NCBI GenBank assembly: GCA_947259095.1
Contig: CAMYLA010000038.1
Span: 20,342-54,746 of the forward strand
Source of the DNA: an uncultured Acidimicrobiaceae bacterium
Lineage (GTDB): Bacteria; Actinomycetota; Acidimicrobiia; Acidimicrobiales; SZUA-35
Reading direction: 5' to 3'
Length of the DNA stretch: 34,405 nucleotides
This document shows positions 1 to 8,147 of this stretch, one piece after another; positions within the stretch are counted from its first letter, which is position 1, and each line of letters begins with the position of its first letter. The translations under genes were made by a program, and so were the position numbers. Below the pieces are notes generated by a model, which was not told the origin of the DNA, did not search any database, and saw nothing but the letters and a program-made list of their open reading frames with translations.

Positions 1-1291
1 CGGATCCGGTGCCAGGTGCAGCGCTCGACGCCTCCTCCCTCATCGGGAACATCGAGAACAGATCACCTCCACCGGCCGCTCCGGCCGCTCCGGCGGCGAG
101 CGCCGGCGCCGGACCCGGTGCCCGGTCGGGATCGGGTTGTCCCGGCTCCGAGCCGGTCGGGTCGGTGCGGAACCAGTCGTCGACCTGGGGCTCTGGGGCC
201 TCGGTCGATCGACCGGCGGCGATGGCGGCCCCCAGGGCAACGGTGTGTTTCGGGTGCCGATCGACGGCGATGGGGCGGCCCAGTTCGGCCCCGACCATCT
301 CGGCGATGAGCGGGATCCGGGAGCAGCCGCCAACCAGGAGCACGGCCGAGAGCTCCTCGGGTTCCACGTCGGCACTGCTGATGGCCCGGCGGAGGGCCTC
401 CACGGTCTGGCGGAGCAGCGGCCGGATCATGGCCTCGAACTCGGCCCGGGTCAGCCGAACCTCGGTCTGCAGGTTGGGCAGCGCCACCGGGATCGTGACC
501 TCGGTGTCGGTGGAGAGGACTTCCTTCCCATCGACGCACTCCTGCCGGAGCCGGGCCAGGGCTTGCATGACCGCCGGGTCGTCAACGTCGAGGTCGGCCA
601 GCGACGACTCGCAGAATCGTACGACGTGCTGGAACACGGCCTCGTCGAAGTCGATCCCTCCCAGCCGCTCGATGCCCTCGACCTCGCCCAGGACCCCAAA
701 ATCGTGTTCGGTCTTTCGCAAGACCGCAGCGTCGAAGGTGCCGCCGCCGAGGTCGTAGACGGCAACGGTCTCCCCCGGGGCGAGCCGCTCGGCGGCTGCG
801 TAGTGGATGGCGGCGGCCACCGGCTCGGTGATGGTCGTCACCTCGCCGATCCCGGCGATCCGCACCGCCTGCTCCAGGACGTCGATCTTGTATGGCCCCC
901 AATTGGCAGGATGGGTGACGGCGACCACCTGGGGTGCCGCCCCCTGCCGCTCCACCACCGCATCGTGCACGAACCGAACCAGCTTCGCCATCAGCACATC
1001 GACCGAATACGGGGTCTGCCCGACAACCAGCGGTGTCGTGTCACCGACCCGCCGCTTGAACTCCCGAACCACACGGGTGGGGTCGCTGAGACCCCGCCGG
1101 GTCGCCGACTCGCCGGTCAGCACATCGCCATCCTCCCGGAAGTAGAGCACCGACGGCAGCACCGGCGCCCGATCCCCGAGGGTGATGATCTCGGGTCTAC
1201 CCTCTTGCAGTATTCCGGCCGCCACATATGTGGTGCCGAGGTCGATGCCGAGATGGTATGCGGTTGCGTCGGCAGTTCGGTTCTCAGTCAT
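1..1291 (-). CDS. Hsp70-family chaperone-like ATPase (3' end beyond window)
   Basis: The frame is open from an ATG at 1291 to the left edge, giving 430 codons without a stop; the C-terminus lies outside the window. The Hsp70/actin ATPase signatures are all present: GIDLGTT at residues 15-21, the phosphate-2 loop VYDLGGGTFD in mid-domain, and the adenosine motif LLVGGCSRIPLI further on. After the nucleotide-binding domain (to about residue 375) the chain becomes Pro/Ala/Gly-rich, with no visible start of a canonical substrate-binding domain, so this is probably not housekeeping DnaK. An AGGAGG ribosome site lies at about 1302-1307. The gene is divergent from the IniB-position gene and the dynamin pair, which suggests that it acts with them on the envelope or on remodelling complexes; that role is inference. 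The Hsp70 family assignment is firm. Confidence 0.9.
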   Translation of the reverse strand, partial: MTENRTADATAYHLGIDLGTTYVAAGILQEGRPEIITLGDRAPVLPSVLYFREDGDVLTGESATRRGLSDPTRVVREFKRRVGDTTPLVVGQTPYSVDVLMAKLVRFVHDAVVERQGAAPQVVAVTHPANWGPYKIDVLEQAVRIAGIGEVTTITEPVAAAIHYAAAERLAPGETVAVYDLGGGTFDAAVLRKTEHDFGVLGEVEGIERLGGIDFDEAVFQHVVRFCESSLADLDVDDPAVMQALARLRQECVDGKEVLSTDTEVTIPVALPNLQTEVRLTRAEFEAMIRPLLRQTVEALRRAISSADVEPEELSAVLLVGGCSRIPLIAEMVGAELGRPIAVDRHPKHTVALGAAIAAGRSTEAPEPQVDDWFRTDPTGSEPGQPDPDRAPGPAPALAAGAAGAAGGGDLFSMFPMREEASSAAPGTGS

Positions 1292-1496
1292 GCGCGGGTG
1301 CCTCCTCTTGGCTCTCACCGGTACAGAGCGACGGACCGAGCCGGTGATACGCGTCTAGGGCGGCCACCCCACAGGTTGCGGCGAATCTGTATCTGGCACC
1401 GGGGTGGTCTCTCTCTATTGGCATGGAGCCGTCACTAGACGGCGGGAAATCCGGCCGGATCCCCCGGTCGAGCTCAACAAAGAAGGAGTCCCCAAA
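1292..1496. promoter_or_regulatory. Divergent intergenic region between Hsp70 and iniB-like genes
   Basis: These 205 bases must carry the promoters of both divergent genes. I see no convincing -35/-10 pair. Two inverted repeats stand out: CACCGG/CCGGTG with arms near 1317 and 1345, and CCACCCC (1364-1370) with GGGGTGG (1401-1407). Either could be an operator. The plus-strand gene has a good ribosome site, AGAAGGAG at 1481-1488. Confidence 0.4.
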
Positions 1497-2813
1497 ATGT
1501 CCATGCTGCAAGGGTTTTATGTGTTCCTCGCCGACATGTTCGCCGACGGTGACGGTCAGCTCGATCCGGCGACGGTGAAGGAGAGGCTGGAAGAAGGCGG
1601 CTTCGAGGACGTCAGCGCCCATGATGTTCGTGAGGCGGTGAACGTCATGTACGAGGAAGGCGATGTGTTCGAATCGAACCAGTCCTCGGTGCTCGAGGCT
1701 TACACCGGCGGCAATCAGGTCGACCAGAGCTTCAACGGCTCGAACATCGGCGTTGCCACCACCACCGGTACGGCCACGTCGGGGTCGGCGGCCAACACCG
1801 CCTCCTCGGCCGGCGGCTCCGGGGCTGCGGCCCCGGGTGCGGCAAGCGCACCACCGCCGCCGCCGCCGATGGACCCGGCCGAGGGTTATACCGAGCTCGA
1901 CGCCGCGGTCCAGCAGATCGTGTACGTGAGCAACATCACCAACAACAACACGACCAACAACGTCACCAACATCGATGACCGGGACACCTTCGAGGACAAC
2001 GACACCGTCGTCGACTCGTCGGTCAACCAGACCATCCTGGCCAACGGCGACGTCAACCAGGACTTCGACACCACGATCGCCGGTGAAGAAGGCATTGCGG
2101 TTGCCGGCAACGTCAACGACGCCAACCTGGTGACCGGGGACAACGACGGCGTGATCGCCGACGACATCACGGACTCCAATGTGGTGGCCGGCGACAACTT
2201 CGGTGTGTCAGGCGATGTGGAGGGTTCGGCCGTCATCGGTGACGGCAACCAGACCCAGACCCTGGTCGACTCCGACGGCAACGTCATCGGCGACGAGAAC
2301 GCGACCGGCGATGGCAGCAACACCGGAGACGGCAATGCGTTCGGAGCCGGGAGCAACGCCGGTGACGGCAACACGTCCACCTTCGTCAACGGCAACAACG
2401 ACGGAGTGGTGGCCAACGGCACCGGCGGCGACGTCAACGTCATCGAGGACTCGACGGTCGGCGCCGCAGGCTTCGGCTCGGGTGCGGTGACAAACACCGT
2501 CGACAACTCGACCACCGACAACTCGGACCACTCGATCGACAACTCCGACAACTCGGACAACTCGGACCACTCGGTCGACAACTCCGACAACTCGGACAAC
2601 TCGGTCGACAACTCGACCACCGACAACTCGGACAACTCGATCGACAACTCGATCGACACCACGTTCGATGTCGATACGACGGTCGACGCCAGCATCGACA
2701 TCGGCGACAATGCCGATGTCACGGACAGCCCGCTCTCGTCGGCTGCCACCGCTGACGTCGACATCCCCGTCGTCGAGGAAGCCGTTGTCGATCTGGTGCC
2801 GGAGGCGACCTAG
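1497..2813 (+). CDS. IniB-position protein with Asn/Asp/Ser-rich repetitive body
   Basis: This 438-residue protein starts at ATG 1497 behind AGAAGGAG. A compact N-terminal domain (residues 1-60, beginning MSMLQGFYVFLADMF) resembles in size and position the short helical head of IniB-like proteins. It is followed by a Gly/Ala/Ser/Thr linker, a seven-proline run, an Asn/Thr-rich stretch, a long region rich in GDGN/GDNDG-type turns, and about 50 residues of DNS/DHS repeats. There is no signal peptide or membrane segment. The body is acidic and low in complexity, whereas mycobacterial IniB is Gly/Ala-rich, so homology beyond the head is doubtful. Position, length (IniB is about 479 residues) and the following iniA/iniC pair support the analogy. 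The function is unknown; a scaffold or surface-polymer role is inference. Confidence 0.75.
   Translation: MSMLQGFYVFLADMFADGDGQLDPATVKERLEEGGFEDVSAHDVREAVNVMYEEGDVFESNQSSVLEAYTGGNQVDQSFNGSNIGVATTTGTATSGSAANTASSAGGSGAAAPGAASAPPPPPPMDPAEGYTELDAAVQQIVYVSNITNNNTTNNVTNIDDRDTFEDNDTVVDSSVNQTILANGDVNQDFDTTIAGEEGIAVAGNVNDANLVTGDNDGVIADDITDSNVVAGDNFGVSGDVEGSAVIGDGNQTQTLVDSDGNVIGDENATGDGSNTGDGNAFGAGSNAGDGNTSTFVNGNNDGVVANGTGGDVNVIEDSTVGAAGFGSGAVTNTVDNSTTDNSDHSIDNSDNSDNSDHSVDNSDNSDNSVDNSTTDNSDNSIDNSIDTTFDVDTTVDASIDIGDNADVTDSPLSSAATADVDIPVVEEAVVDLVPEAT
2500..2652 (+). repeat. Degenerate GACAACTCG-type tandem repeat encoding DNS/DHS
   Basis: Units based on gacaactcg or gacaactcc, interspersed with gaccactcg, tcgatc and accacc spacers, repeat about a dozen times and encode DNSDNSDHS-like runs in the tail of the IniB-position protein. 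The repetition also holds an antisense frame open, which is not a gene. Confidence 0.85.
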
Positions 2814-2822
2814 TAAACACCA

Positions 2823-2866
2823 GCTGGGGGGCACCGATCGTCTGGTGCCCCCCAGCCTCGATTTTT
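2823..2866 (+). terminator. Intrinsic terminator between iniB-like gene and iniA
   Basis: A perfect 13-bp stem (left arm gctggggggcacc at 2823-2835, right arm ggtgccccccagc at 2844-2856) encloses an 8-nt loop and is followed by a TTTTT tract at 2862-2866. It sits 10 nt after the stop of the upstream gene and 33 nt before the iniA start, so it should stop or attenuate read-through into iniA and iniC. Confidence 0.88.
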
Positions 2867-2898
2867 GATTCCGTTTGCCACGATCTTTGGAGGAAGCG

Positions 2899-4755
2899 AT
2901 GCAGACGCCCGGTGGATCACGACAACAGGCACTGGCGGTGGTCGGCACCGCAATCGGGGCCGCAGAGGCGTACGGTCGCGAGGACCTGGCGGCCCGGCTC
3001 GGCTCCACCGGGCAACGGCTGGCCGACCCAAGCGTCCGGGTGATGGTGGTCGGCGAGTTCAAGCAGGGAAAGAGCTCCCTGGTCAACGCCATGTTGAACG
3101 CCCCGGTCTGCCCGGTCGACGACGACGTGGCCACCTCGGTTCCGACCCTGGTCCGCTATGCCGACGAACCACGGGCTGCACTCATCCGTCCCACCCAGGG
3201 CGGCGCCGGCCTGACCGGCACAAACGCGGTCGAGCCGATCGACTTCGGTTCGGTCCCGGTCTACGCCTCGGAGATGGGGAACCCGGGCAACGAGCGGGGG
3301 CTGCTGGCGGTGGAGATCGGCCTGCCCCGCACGGTGCTCCGCGACGGCCTGGTGGTGGTCGACACCCCCGGTGTCGGCGGTCTCGGTTCACCCCACACCG
3401 CGGCCACGATCGCCGCCCTTCCAACCGCCGACATCCTGCTCTTCGTCTCCGACGCCTCCCAGGAGCTGACCAGGGCCGAATTCGACTTCCTCGAGACGGC
3501 CCAGCGGGTCTGCCCGACCTGCGCCTTCGTGCTGACCAAGAACGACTTCTACCCCGACTGGCAGCGGATCCGGGATCTGAACGCCGAGCACCTCGAAGGG
3601 CTCCCGAATTCGATCCCGATCTTCACCGCATCGTCGACGCTGCGCCACAAGGCCATCGAGTCGAACGACAAAGGTCTGAATCAGGAGTCGGGCTACCCCC
3701 AGCTGATCGAGTTCGTCAAAGGCACCGTGGCCGAGGTCACCGATGGGGTTGTTGCCGCCGCAGCCGCCGATCTCCGGTCGGTGGTCGGTCAGCTCCGCAG
3801 CACGTTCGACGGCGAGAAGCAGGTGCTGGAGGATCCCGGCGAGGCGGCGGCGGTGCTGGCCGACTTCGAGACCGCCAAGGAGCGGACCACCTCCCTGCGG
3901 GACCAGGCCGCCCGCTGGCAGGTCACCCTCAGCGACGGGGTGGCCGACCTCACCGCCGACTTCGATCACCGACTCCGGGGTCGACTGCGCCAAACCGGCA
4001 TCGAGGCCGAGGCCGCCCTCGACGAGCAGCAGCCGGGCAAGATCTGGGACCAGTTCGAGCAGTGGCTGCGGCGGCGGGTCAGCCATGACCTGGCCCAGAC
4101 CTACCTGGAGCTGGTCAACCGGACCCAGGAGTTGTCCCACCGGGTCGCTGATCACTTCGATGATGAACAGGCACCGCTGGCGGTCCACCTCGACGCTTCC
4201 GGCGTGTTGTCGACGGCGGACGGCATCGATCCCCGGACCAGGGTCGAGCCGCTGAAGGTCGGCGCCGGTGGCAAGGCCATGACGGCCATGCGAGGCTCCT
4301 ACGGCGGCCTGTTGATGTTCGGCATGATGGCTCAGATGGCCGGGCTGGCCATGCTGAATCCGGCCACCGCCGCGGTCGGGTTGCTGATGGGCCGAAAGGC
4401 GGTGAAAGACGAGCGGGAACGGCAGCTCACGCTGGAGCGCCAGCAGGCCAAGGTCACCGCCCGTCAGTTCATCGACGATGCCGGATTCGAGGTCGCCAAG
4501 GAGATGAAGGACTCGCTGCGGTTGCTCCACCGCCAGCTGCGGGACCACTACCAGGACAGGGCCGAGGAGCTCAACCGGTCGATCGCCACCTCGATGGCGG
4601 CGGCCAAGGAGGCCATGAACGCCAACAACCAGCAACGAAGCGTCCGGCTCCGTGATGTCAACGCCGAGCTGGGTCGGCTCGAGCAGCTGGCGGGCCGGAT
4701 CAACGCTCTTGTCGAGCAGGGTTCGCAGCACCGGGGGCGCACATCCAATGGCTGA
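2899..4755 (+). CDS. iniA: Dynamin-like GTPase, IniA type
   Basis: This 618-residue protein, close to the roughly 640 residues of mycobacterial IniA, carries the dynamin-type GTPase motifs: G1 GEFKQGKS at 52-59, G2 threonine within VATSVPT at 78-84, G3 DTPGVG at 155-160 and G4 TKND at 213-216. Helical, charged segments follow. A hydrophobic, Met/Gly/Ala-rich stretch at about 464-497 is probably the membrane-inserting paddle, and a coiled helical tail closes the chain. Start ATG 2899 is chosen for GGAGG at 2889-2893; an upstream in-frame TTG at 2875 lacks such a site. Bacterial dynamins of this kind bind and remodel the cytoplasmic membrane. The stop overlaps the iniC start by 8 nt, so the pair is translationally coupled and probably acts together. 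A hairpin terminator upstream may regulate expression. Confidence 0.9.
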   Translation: MQTPGGSRQQALAVVGTAIGAAEAYGREDLAARLGSTGQRLADPSVRVMVVGEFKQGKSSLVNAMLNAPVCPVDDDVATSVPTLVRYADEPRAALIRPTQGGAGLTGTNAVEPIDFGSVPVYASEMGNPGNERGLLAVEIGLPRTVLRDGLVVVDTPGVGGLGSPHTAATIAALPTADILLFVSDASQELTRAEFDFLETAQRVCPTCAFVLTKNDFYPDWQRIRDLNAEHLEGLPNSIPIFTASSTLRHKAIESNDKGLNQESGYPQLIEFVKGTVAEVTDGVVAAAAADLRSVVGQLRSTFDGEKQVLEDPGEAAAVLADFETAKERTTSLRDQAARWQVTLSDGVADLTADFDHRLRGRLRQTGIEAEAALDEQQPGKIWDQFEQWLRRRVSHDLAQTYLELVNRTQELSHRVADHFDDEQAPLAVHLDASGVLSTADGIDPRTRVEPLKVGAGGKAMTAMRGSYGGLLMFGMMAQMAGLAMLNPATAAVGLLMGRKAVKDERERQLTLERQQAKVTARQFIDDAGFEVAKEMKDSLRLLHRQLRDHYQDRAEELNRSIATSMAAAKEAMNANNQQRSVRLRDVNAELGRLEQLAGRINALVEQGSQHRGRTSNG

Positions 4756-6268
4756 ACTGACCGAGCAGGTGAAACACCTCGTGGCCCGAGCCAGGGAGCT
4801 CTGCGCCGACGATGAGACACAGCAGGGGCTGGCTGCGGTCGAGCGTCGCCTCGACGAACCGCTCCGGGTTGCCATCGCAGGCAAGGTCAAGGCCGGCAAG
4901 TCGACGCTGCTCAACGCGCTGGTTGGCGAGCAGTTGGCCAAAACCGACGCCGGCGAGTGCACGAAGATCGTGACCTGGTACCAACACGGCCACACCTATC
5001 GGGTGACCCTCCACATGACAGACGGCACCAGCCGCCCGGCCCGGTTCAGCCGGGAATCGGGGCCGATCGAGATCGATCTGGGCGGAGCCGCCGCCGAGCA
5101 GGTGGCGCGAATCGTGGTGGAGTGGCCGACGAAACGGCTGGTCGACGTGACCCTCATCGACACCCCCGGCGTGGCATCGATCAACTCATCGGTCTCCGAT
5201 CGGGCTCTGGCCTTCCTCACCCCCGATGACGACCGGCCGGTGGAAGCCGACGCCGTGCTCTATCTCATGCGCCACATGCACGCCGACGACCTGTCGTTTC
5301 TGGAGAGCTTCCATGACGACGAGCTGGCCGATGCCAGCCCGATCAACGCCATCGGCCTGCTGTCCCGGGCCGACGAGGTTGCGGTCGGGAGGCCGGACGC
5401 AATGCGGGTGGCGGAGCGGATCGCCGCCCGGTACCGCACCGATGAGCGGCTCCGCAAGCTGTGCCAGACCGTGCTCCCGGTCGGCGGGCTCCTGGCCGAG
5501 ACGGCGGCCACCCTGACCCAGGACGAGTTCGAGGCGCTGCAGCAGCTGGCCGACCACGACCGCAAGCAGCTCGACGGGCTGATGCTGTCCGCCGACCGGT
5601 TCGTGGCCGACACCGGCCCGGCAACCAACCGGGCGTCAACGGCCGACGGTGGGCCCGCTGTCGATCGGCAGGCCTGTACGGTCCCGCCGCTGGTCAGACG
5701 CCACCTGCTCGATCGTTTCGGTCTGTTCGGGGTGCGGGTGGCGCTGCCGCTGATCCGCCAGGGCCGGGTCGCCACGGCCGGCGATCTGGCAAAGGCCCTG
5801 GATTCCAGGAGCGGGATCGTGGCCCTCCGGGAGGATCTGCTGGAACGTTTCGCCAACCGGCGTGACGTCCTGCGGGCTCGCTCGGCGCTGGTGTCGGTCG
5901 ATCGACTCCTGGCCGGATTTTCCAGCGGGGCCGCAGTCGAGATCGGATCGGAGATCGAGCGTATCCGGGCCGGGGCCCACGCCTTTGCCGAGATCCGGCT
6001 GCTCAACGACTGCCGCCGGGGTCTGGTCACGCTGGGCGGCGTCGAGGACGGCGAGCTGGAGCGGTTGCTCGGTACCGCCGGGACCAGCCCGGCGGCCCGG
6101 CTCGGGCTCCGGTCAGACGCCGAACCCTGCGACCTCCGGGCCGCGCTCCTGGCCGAGATCGAGAAATGGCGGCGCAAGGGCGCCCATCCGCTGGCGTCCA
6201 AGGACGTCACCGACGCCGCCTCGGTGCTGGTTCGGACCTGCGAAGGCGCATTGGCCGACCTCCACTAG
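4748..6268 (+). CDS. iniC: Dynamin-like GTPase, IniC type
   Basis: This 506-residue protein (mycobacterial IniC is about 493) begins at ATG 4748, inside the end of iniA. GTPase motifs are G1 GKVKAGKS at 45-52, G2 T72 within ECTKIVTW, G3 DTPG at 138-141 and G4-like SRAD at 206-209. The segment before G3 (VEWPTKRLVDVTLIDTPG) and the C-terminal AARLGL, WRRKGAHPL and CEGALADL blocks look like IniC as I remember it. No obvious transmembrane helix is present, which fits a soluble partner of the paddle-bearing IniA. There is only a weak G-rich ribosome site, so translation probably depends on coupling to iniA. The role in membrane remodelling under envelope stress is inferred from the mycobacterial family. 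Confidence 0.88.
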   Translation: MAELTEQVKHLVARARELCADDETQQGLAAVERRLDEPLRVAIAGKVKAGKSTLLNALVGEQLAKTDAGECTKIVTWYQHGHTYRVTLHMTDGTSRPARFSRESGPIEIDLGGAAAEQVARIVVEWPTKRLVDVTLIDTPGVASINSSVSDRALAFLTPDDDRPVEADAVLYLMRHMHADDLSFLESFHDDELADASPINAIGLLSRADEVAVGRPDAMRVAERIAARYRTDERLRKLCQTVLPVGGLLAETAATLTQDEFEALQQLADHDRKQLDGLMLSADRFVADTGPATNRASTADGGPAVDRQACTVPPLVRRHLLDRFGLFGVRVALPLIRQGRVATAGDLAKALDSRSGIVALREDLLERFANRRDVLRARSALVSVDRLLAGFSSGAAVEIGSEIERIRAGAHAFAEIRLLNDCRRGLVTLGGVEDGELERLLGTAGTSPAARLGLRSDAEPCDLRAALLAEIEKWRRKGAHPLASKDVTDAASVLVRTCEGALADLH

Positions 6269-6346
6269 TGTCCTGCTGGCCCACGAGGTCTTCCTGCCCG
6301 GTCGACAGGCTCCGGGTTGGCAATGGACGGGCCGTCGGTCGGCCAA

Positions 6347-6370
6347 CCGGGCCTGCCGGGTCCGGCCCGG
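6347..6370 (+). terminator. GC-rich hairpin downstream of iniC
   Basis: A perfect 7-bp inverted repeat (CCGGGCC 6347-6353, GGCCCGG 6364-6370) with a 10-nt loop lies in the 248-bp gap between iniC and the kinase. There is no T tract, so termination is uncertain. Nothing else in the gap looks coding. Confidence 0.3.
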
Positions 6371-6516
6371 CCGCTGTGGCCATGGTCACCACCGTGTGCG
6401 GTGCAGGCTCGACACGCTGATAGAACAACTGGAGGGAACATCCTGCCGGATTCGAGGCAGGGACCCGGCCCCGGCCAGGTGGGCGGCATGGTCGCTCAGG
6501 CGAAAGGTCCCAAACG

Positions 6517-8088
6517 ATGACACACGACAGCACCACCCCCGCAACGACCGTCGCCGGGCGCTATGAGCTCGAACGGCGGCTGGCGGTCGGCGGCATGGCC
6601 ACGGTCCACCTCGGGCGCGATCGGGTGCTCGACCGGTTCGTGGCCATCAAGGTCCTCCACAGCCAGTTGGCGGCAGATCCGGCATTCGTGGCCCGGTTCC
6701 GCAGGGAGGCCCAGGCCGCCGGTCGGCTCGGCCACCCCAACATCGTGGCGGTCTACGACTGGGGCTCCCATGACGACACCTACTACATGGCGATGGAGTA
6801 CATCAGGGGCGAGACCCTGGCCGAGGGTCTCGCCGAAGACGGGCCGATGAGCACCGGTCGGGCGTTGCAGGTCGCAATCGACGTGGTCTCGGCGCTCGGC
6901 GCCGCCCACGACCAGGGCACGATCCACCGTGACATCAAGCCATCGAACATCATCATCGGCCCATCCGGCGACGCCAAGGTGACCGACTTCGGGATCGCCC
7001 GAGCCCGGGAGGTCCAGGCCGGCCACGACCTGACCGAGGTCGGCTCGGTCATCGGGACCGCCTCCTACCTGTCGCCCGAGCAGGCCCAGGGCCTGCCCGT
7101 CGATCCCCGGAGCGACCTGTACTCGGTCGGGGTCGTGCTGTTCGAGATGGTGACGGGGCGTCGGCCCTTCGTTGGATCTTCTCCGATGGCCGTCCTCCAA
7201 CAACACATCGAGGAGCCGCCACCGGCGATCGCCGGCCTCCAGCCTGCGGTGCCGGCCGAGCTCGACGATCTCATCGCTCGGCTGTTGGCCAAGGATCCGG
7301 CCGACCGTCTGTCCACCGCAGTCGAGGTCGAGGGCCGGCTCAAAGCGATCCGATCCGGCCACCGCAGCGGTGCGGTCGGTGCCGATGGCCGGCAGAGCCG
7401 GCCCATGCCTTCTGCGGCCGTGCAACCGGAGGAACTGGCCTTCGCCAGCAACGGCGACGTACCTCCGACGGCGATCATGCCGCCCCAGGCCCGACCCGAC
7501 GCCGGCGAGGTGGCAACACCTTGGGAGCCGGAGCCATCCGAAGGGGGCGGCCGGTCCGGCTGGCCGGTGATCCTGGGGGCCTTCGCTGTGGTCGGGCTGG
7601 TGGTGCTGTTGTTGGTGCTGTCGCAGACGATCGGCGACGGATCGTCTGACGCTCCGGATACGACCGACGTCACCCCGGTCCAGACCAGTGCCCAGGACAC
7701 CTCGCCCTCCACCGAGCCAGACGCCGGCACCGTGGCGGTTCCAGACGTTCGGGGCCGCAGCCAGTCCGAAGCCGAGGACGCCATTCGTGATGTCGGCCTG
7801 ACCCCCCGGGTCGAAACCGTCGAGGTGGCTGCGGGCGACGATCGTGTCGGCCGTGTCATATCCCAGAGTCCCGAACCGGGCCGGGAGTCCGAGGGCGGGG
7901 CCGCGGTCACGATCTCGGTCGGTGTGGCCGCCCAGGCCACCCCAACCACCCAGGCCACGACCACCACTGCGGCGCCAACCACTGCGGCCCCAACCACTGC
8001 GGCCCCAACCACTGCGGCGCCAACCACCGAGGGCACCGAGCCGCCGACGACACCGCCGGCCGCAACGTCATCCACCACCGGGGGCTGA
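6517..8088 (+). CDS. PknB-type transmembrane Ser/Thr protein kinase with one PASTA domain
   Basis: This 523-residue kinase has all Hanks-type elements: glycine loop LAVGGMATV at 22-30, ATP-anchoring K45 in VAIK, catalytic HRDIKPSN at 137-144, DFG at 157-159, activation-loop GTASYLSPEQ at 180-189 and DLYSVGV. A cytoplasmic juxtamembrane linker leads to one membrane helix at about 347-370, then a single extracellular PASTA domain at about 406-470 that should sense peptidoglycan fragments. The end is a Thr/Pro/Ala tail containing a 15-bp tandem repeat. Typical PknB has three or four PASTA units, so this sensor is short. Start ATG 6517 has AAAGG at 6504-6508. It lies 248 bp after iniC on the same strand and may control the dynamin module or wall growth; that link is inference. 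Confidence 0.92.
   Translation: MTHDSTTPATTVAGRYELERRLAVGGMATVHLGRDRVLDRFVAIKVLHSQLAADPAFVARFRREAQAAGRLGHPNIVAVYDWGSHDDTYYMAMEYIRGETLAEGLAEDGPMSTGRALQVAIDVVSALGAAHDQGTIHRDIKPSNIIIGPSGDAKVTDFGIARAREVQAGHDLTEVGSVIGTASYLSPEQAQGLPVDPRSDLYSVGVVLFEMVTGRRPFVGSSPMAVLQQHIEEPPPAIAGLQPAVPAELDDLIARLLAKDPADRLSTAVEVEGRLKAIRSGHRSGAVGADGRQSRPMPSAAVQPEELAFASNGDVPPTAIMPPQARPDAGEVATPWEPEPSEGGGRSGWPVILGAFAVVGLVVLLLVLSQTIGDGSSDAPDTTDVTPVQTSAQDTSPSTEPDAGTVAVPDVRGRSQSEAEDAIRDVGLTPRVETVEVAAGDDRVGRVISQSPEPGRESEGGAAVTISVGVAAQATPTTQATTTTAAPTTAAPTTAAPTTAAPTTEGTEPPTTPPAATSSTTGG
7966..8025 (+). repeat. 15-bp tandem repeat, four copies, in the kinase tail
   Basis: Four contiguous units of actgcggcSccaacc encode repeated TAAPT in the extracellular tail of the kinase. 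The array length is a multiple of three, so copy-number changes would keep the frame. Confidence 0.85.
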
Positions 8089-8123
8089 TCCAGCCGGGCC
8101 CGGTCTCGGCGGGTCGGTTGCGC

Positions 8124-8129
8124 TAGGAT
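8124..8129 (+). promoter_or_regulatory. Possible -10 element TAGGAT of the selenoprotein gene
   Basis: TAGGAT, in the context gcgcTAGGATcgcc, fits the TAnnnT pattern of actinobacterial -10 boxes and lies 18 nt before the ATG at 8148. No good -35 is visible. Similar TAGnnT hexamers precede four other gene starts in this window. Confidence 0.35.
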
Positions 8130-8147
8130 CGCCGCAGGAGGAACCCC

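Noticed and set aside
137..1438. 433-codon plus-strand frame across the Hsp70 region
   Set aside because: It is antisense to a gene with clear Hsp70 motifs; its translation has no recognisable domain and arises from high GC.
1886..2764. 292-codon minus-strand frame rich in Leu/Ser/Glu
   Set aside because: Antisense shadow of the repetitive IniB-position gene; the repeat keeps the opposite frame open.
6269..6516. Small plus-strand gene (67 codons) before the kinase
   Set aside because: It overlaps the kinase start, has no ribosome site and a Pro/Gly-rich shadow-like composition.
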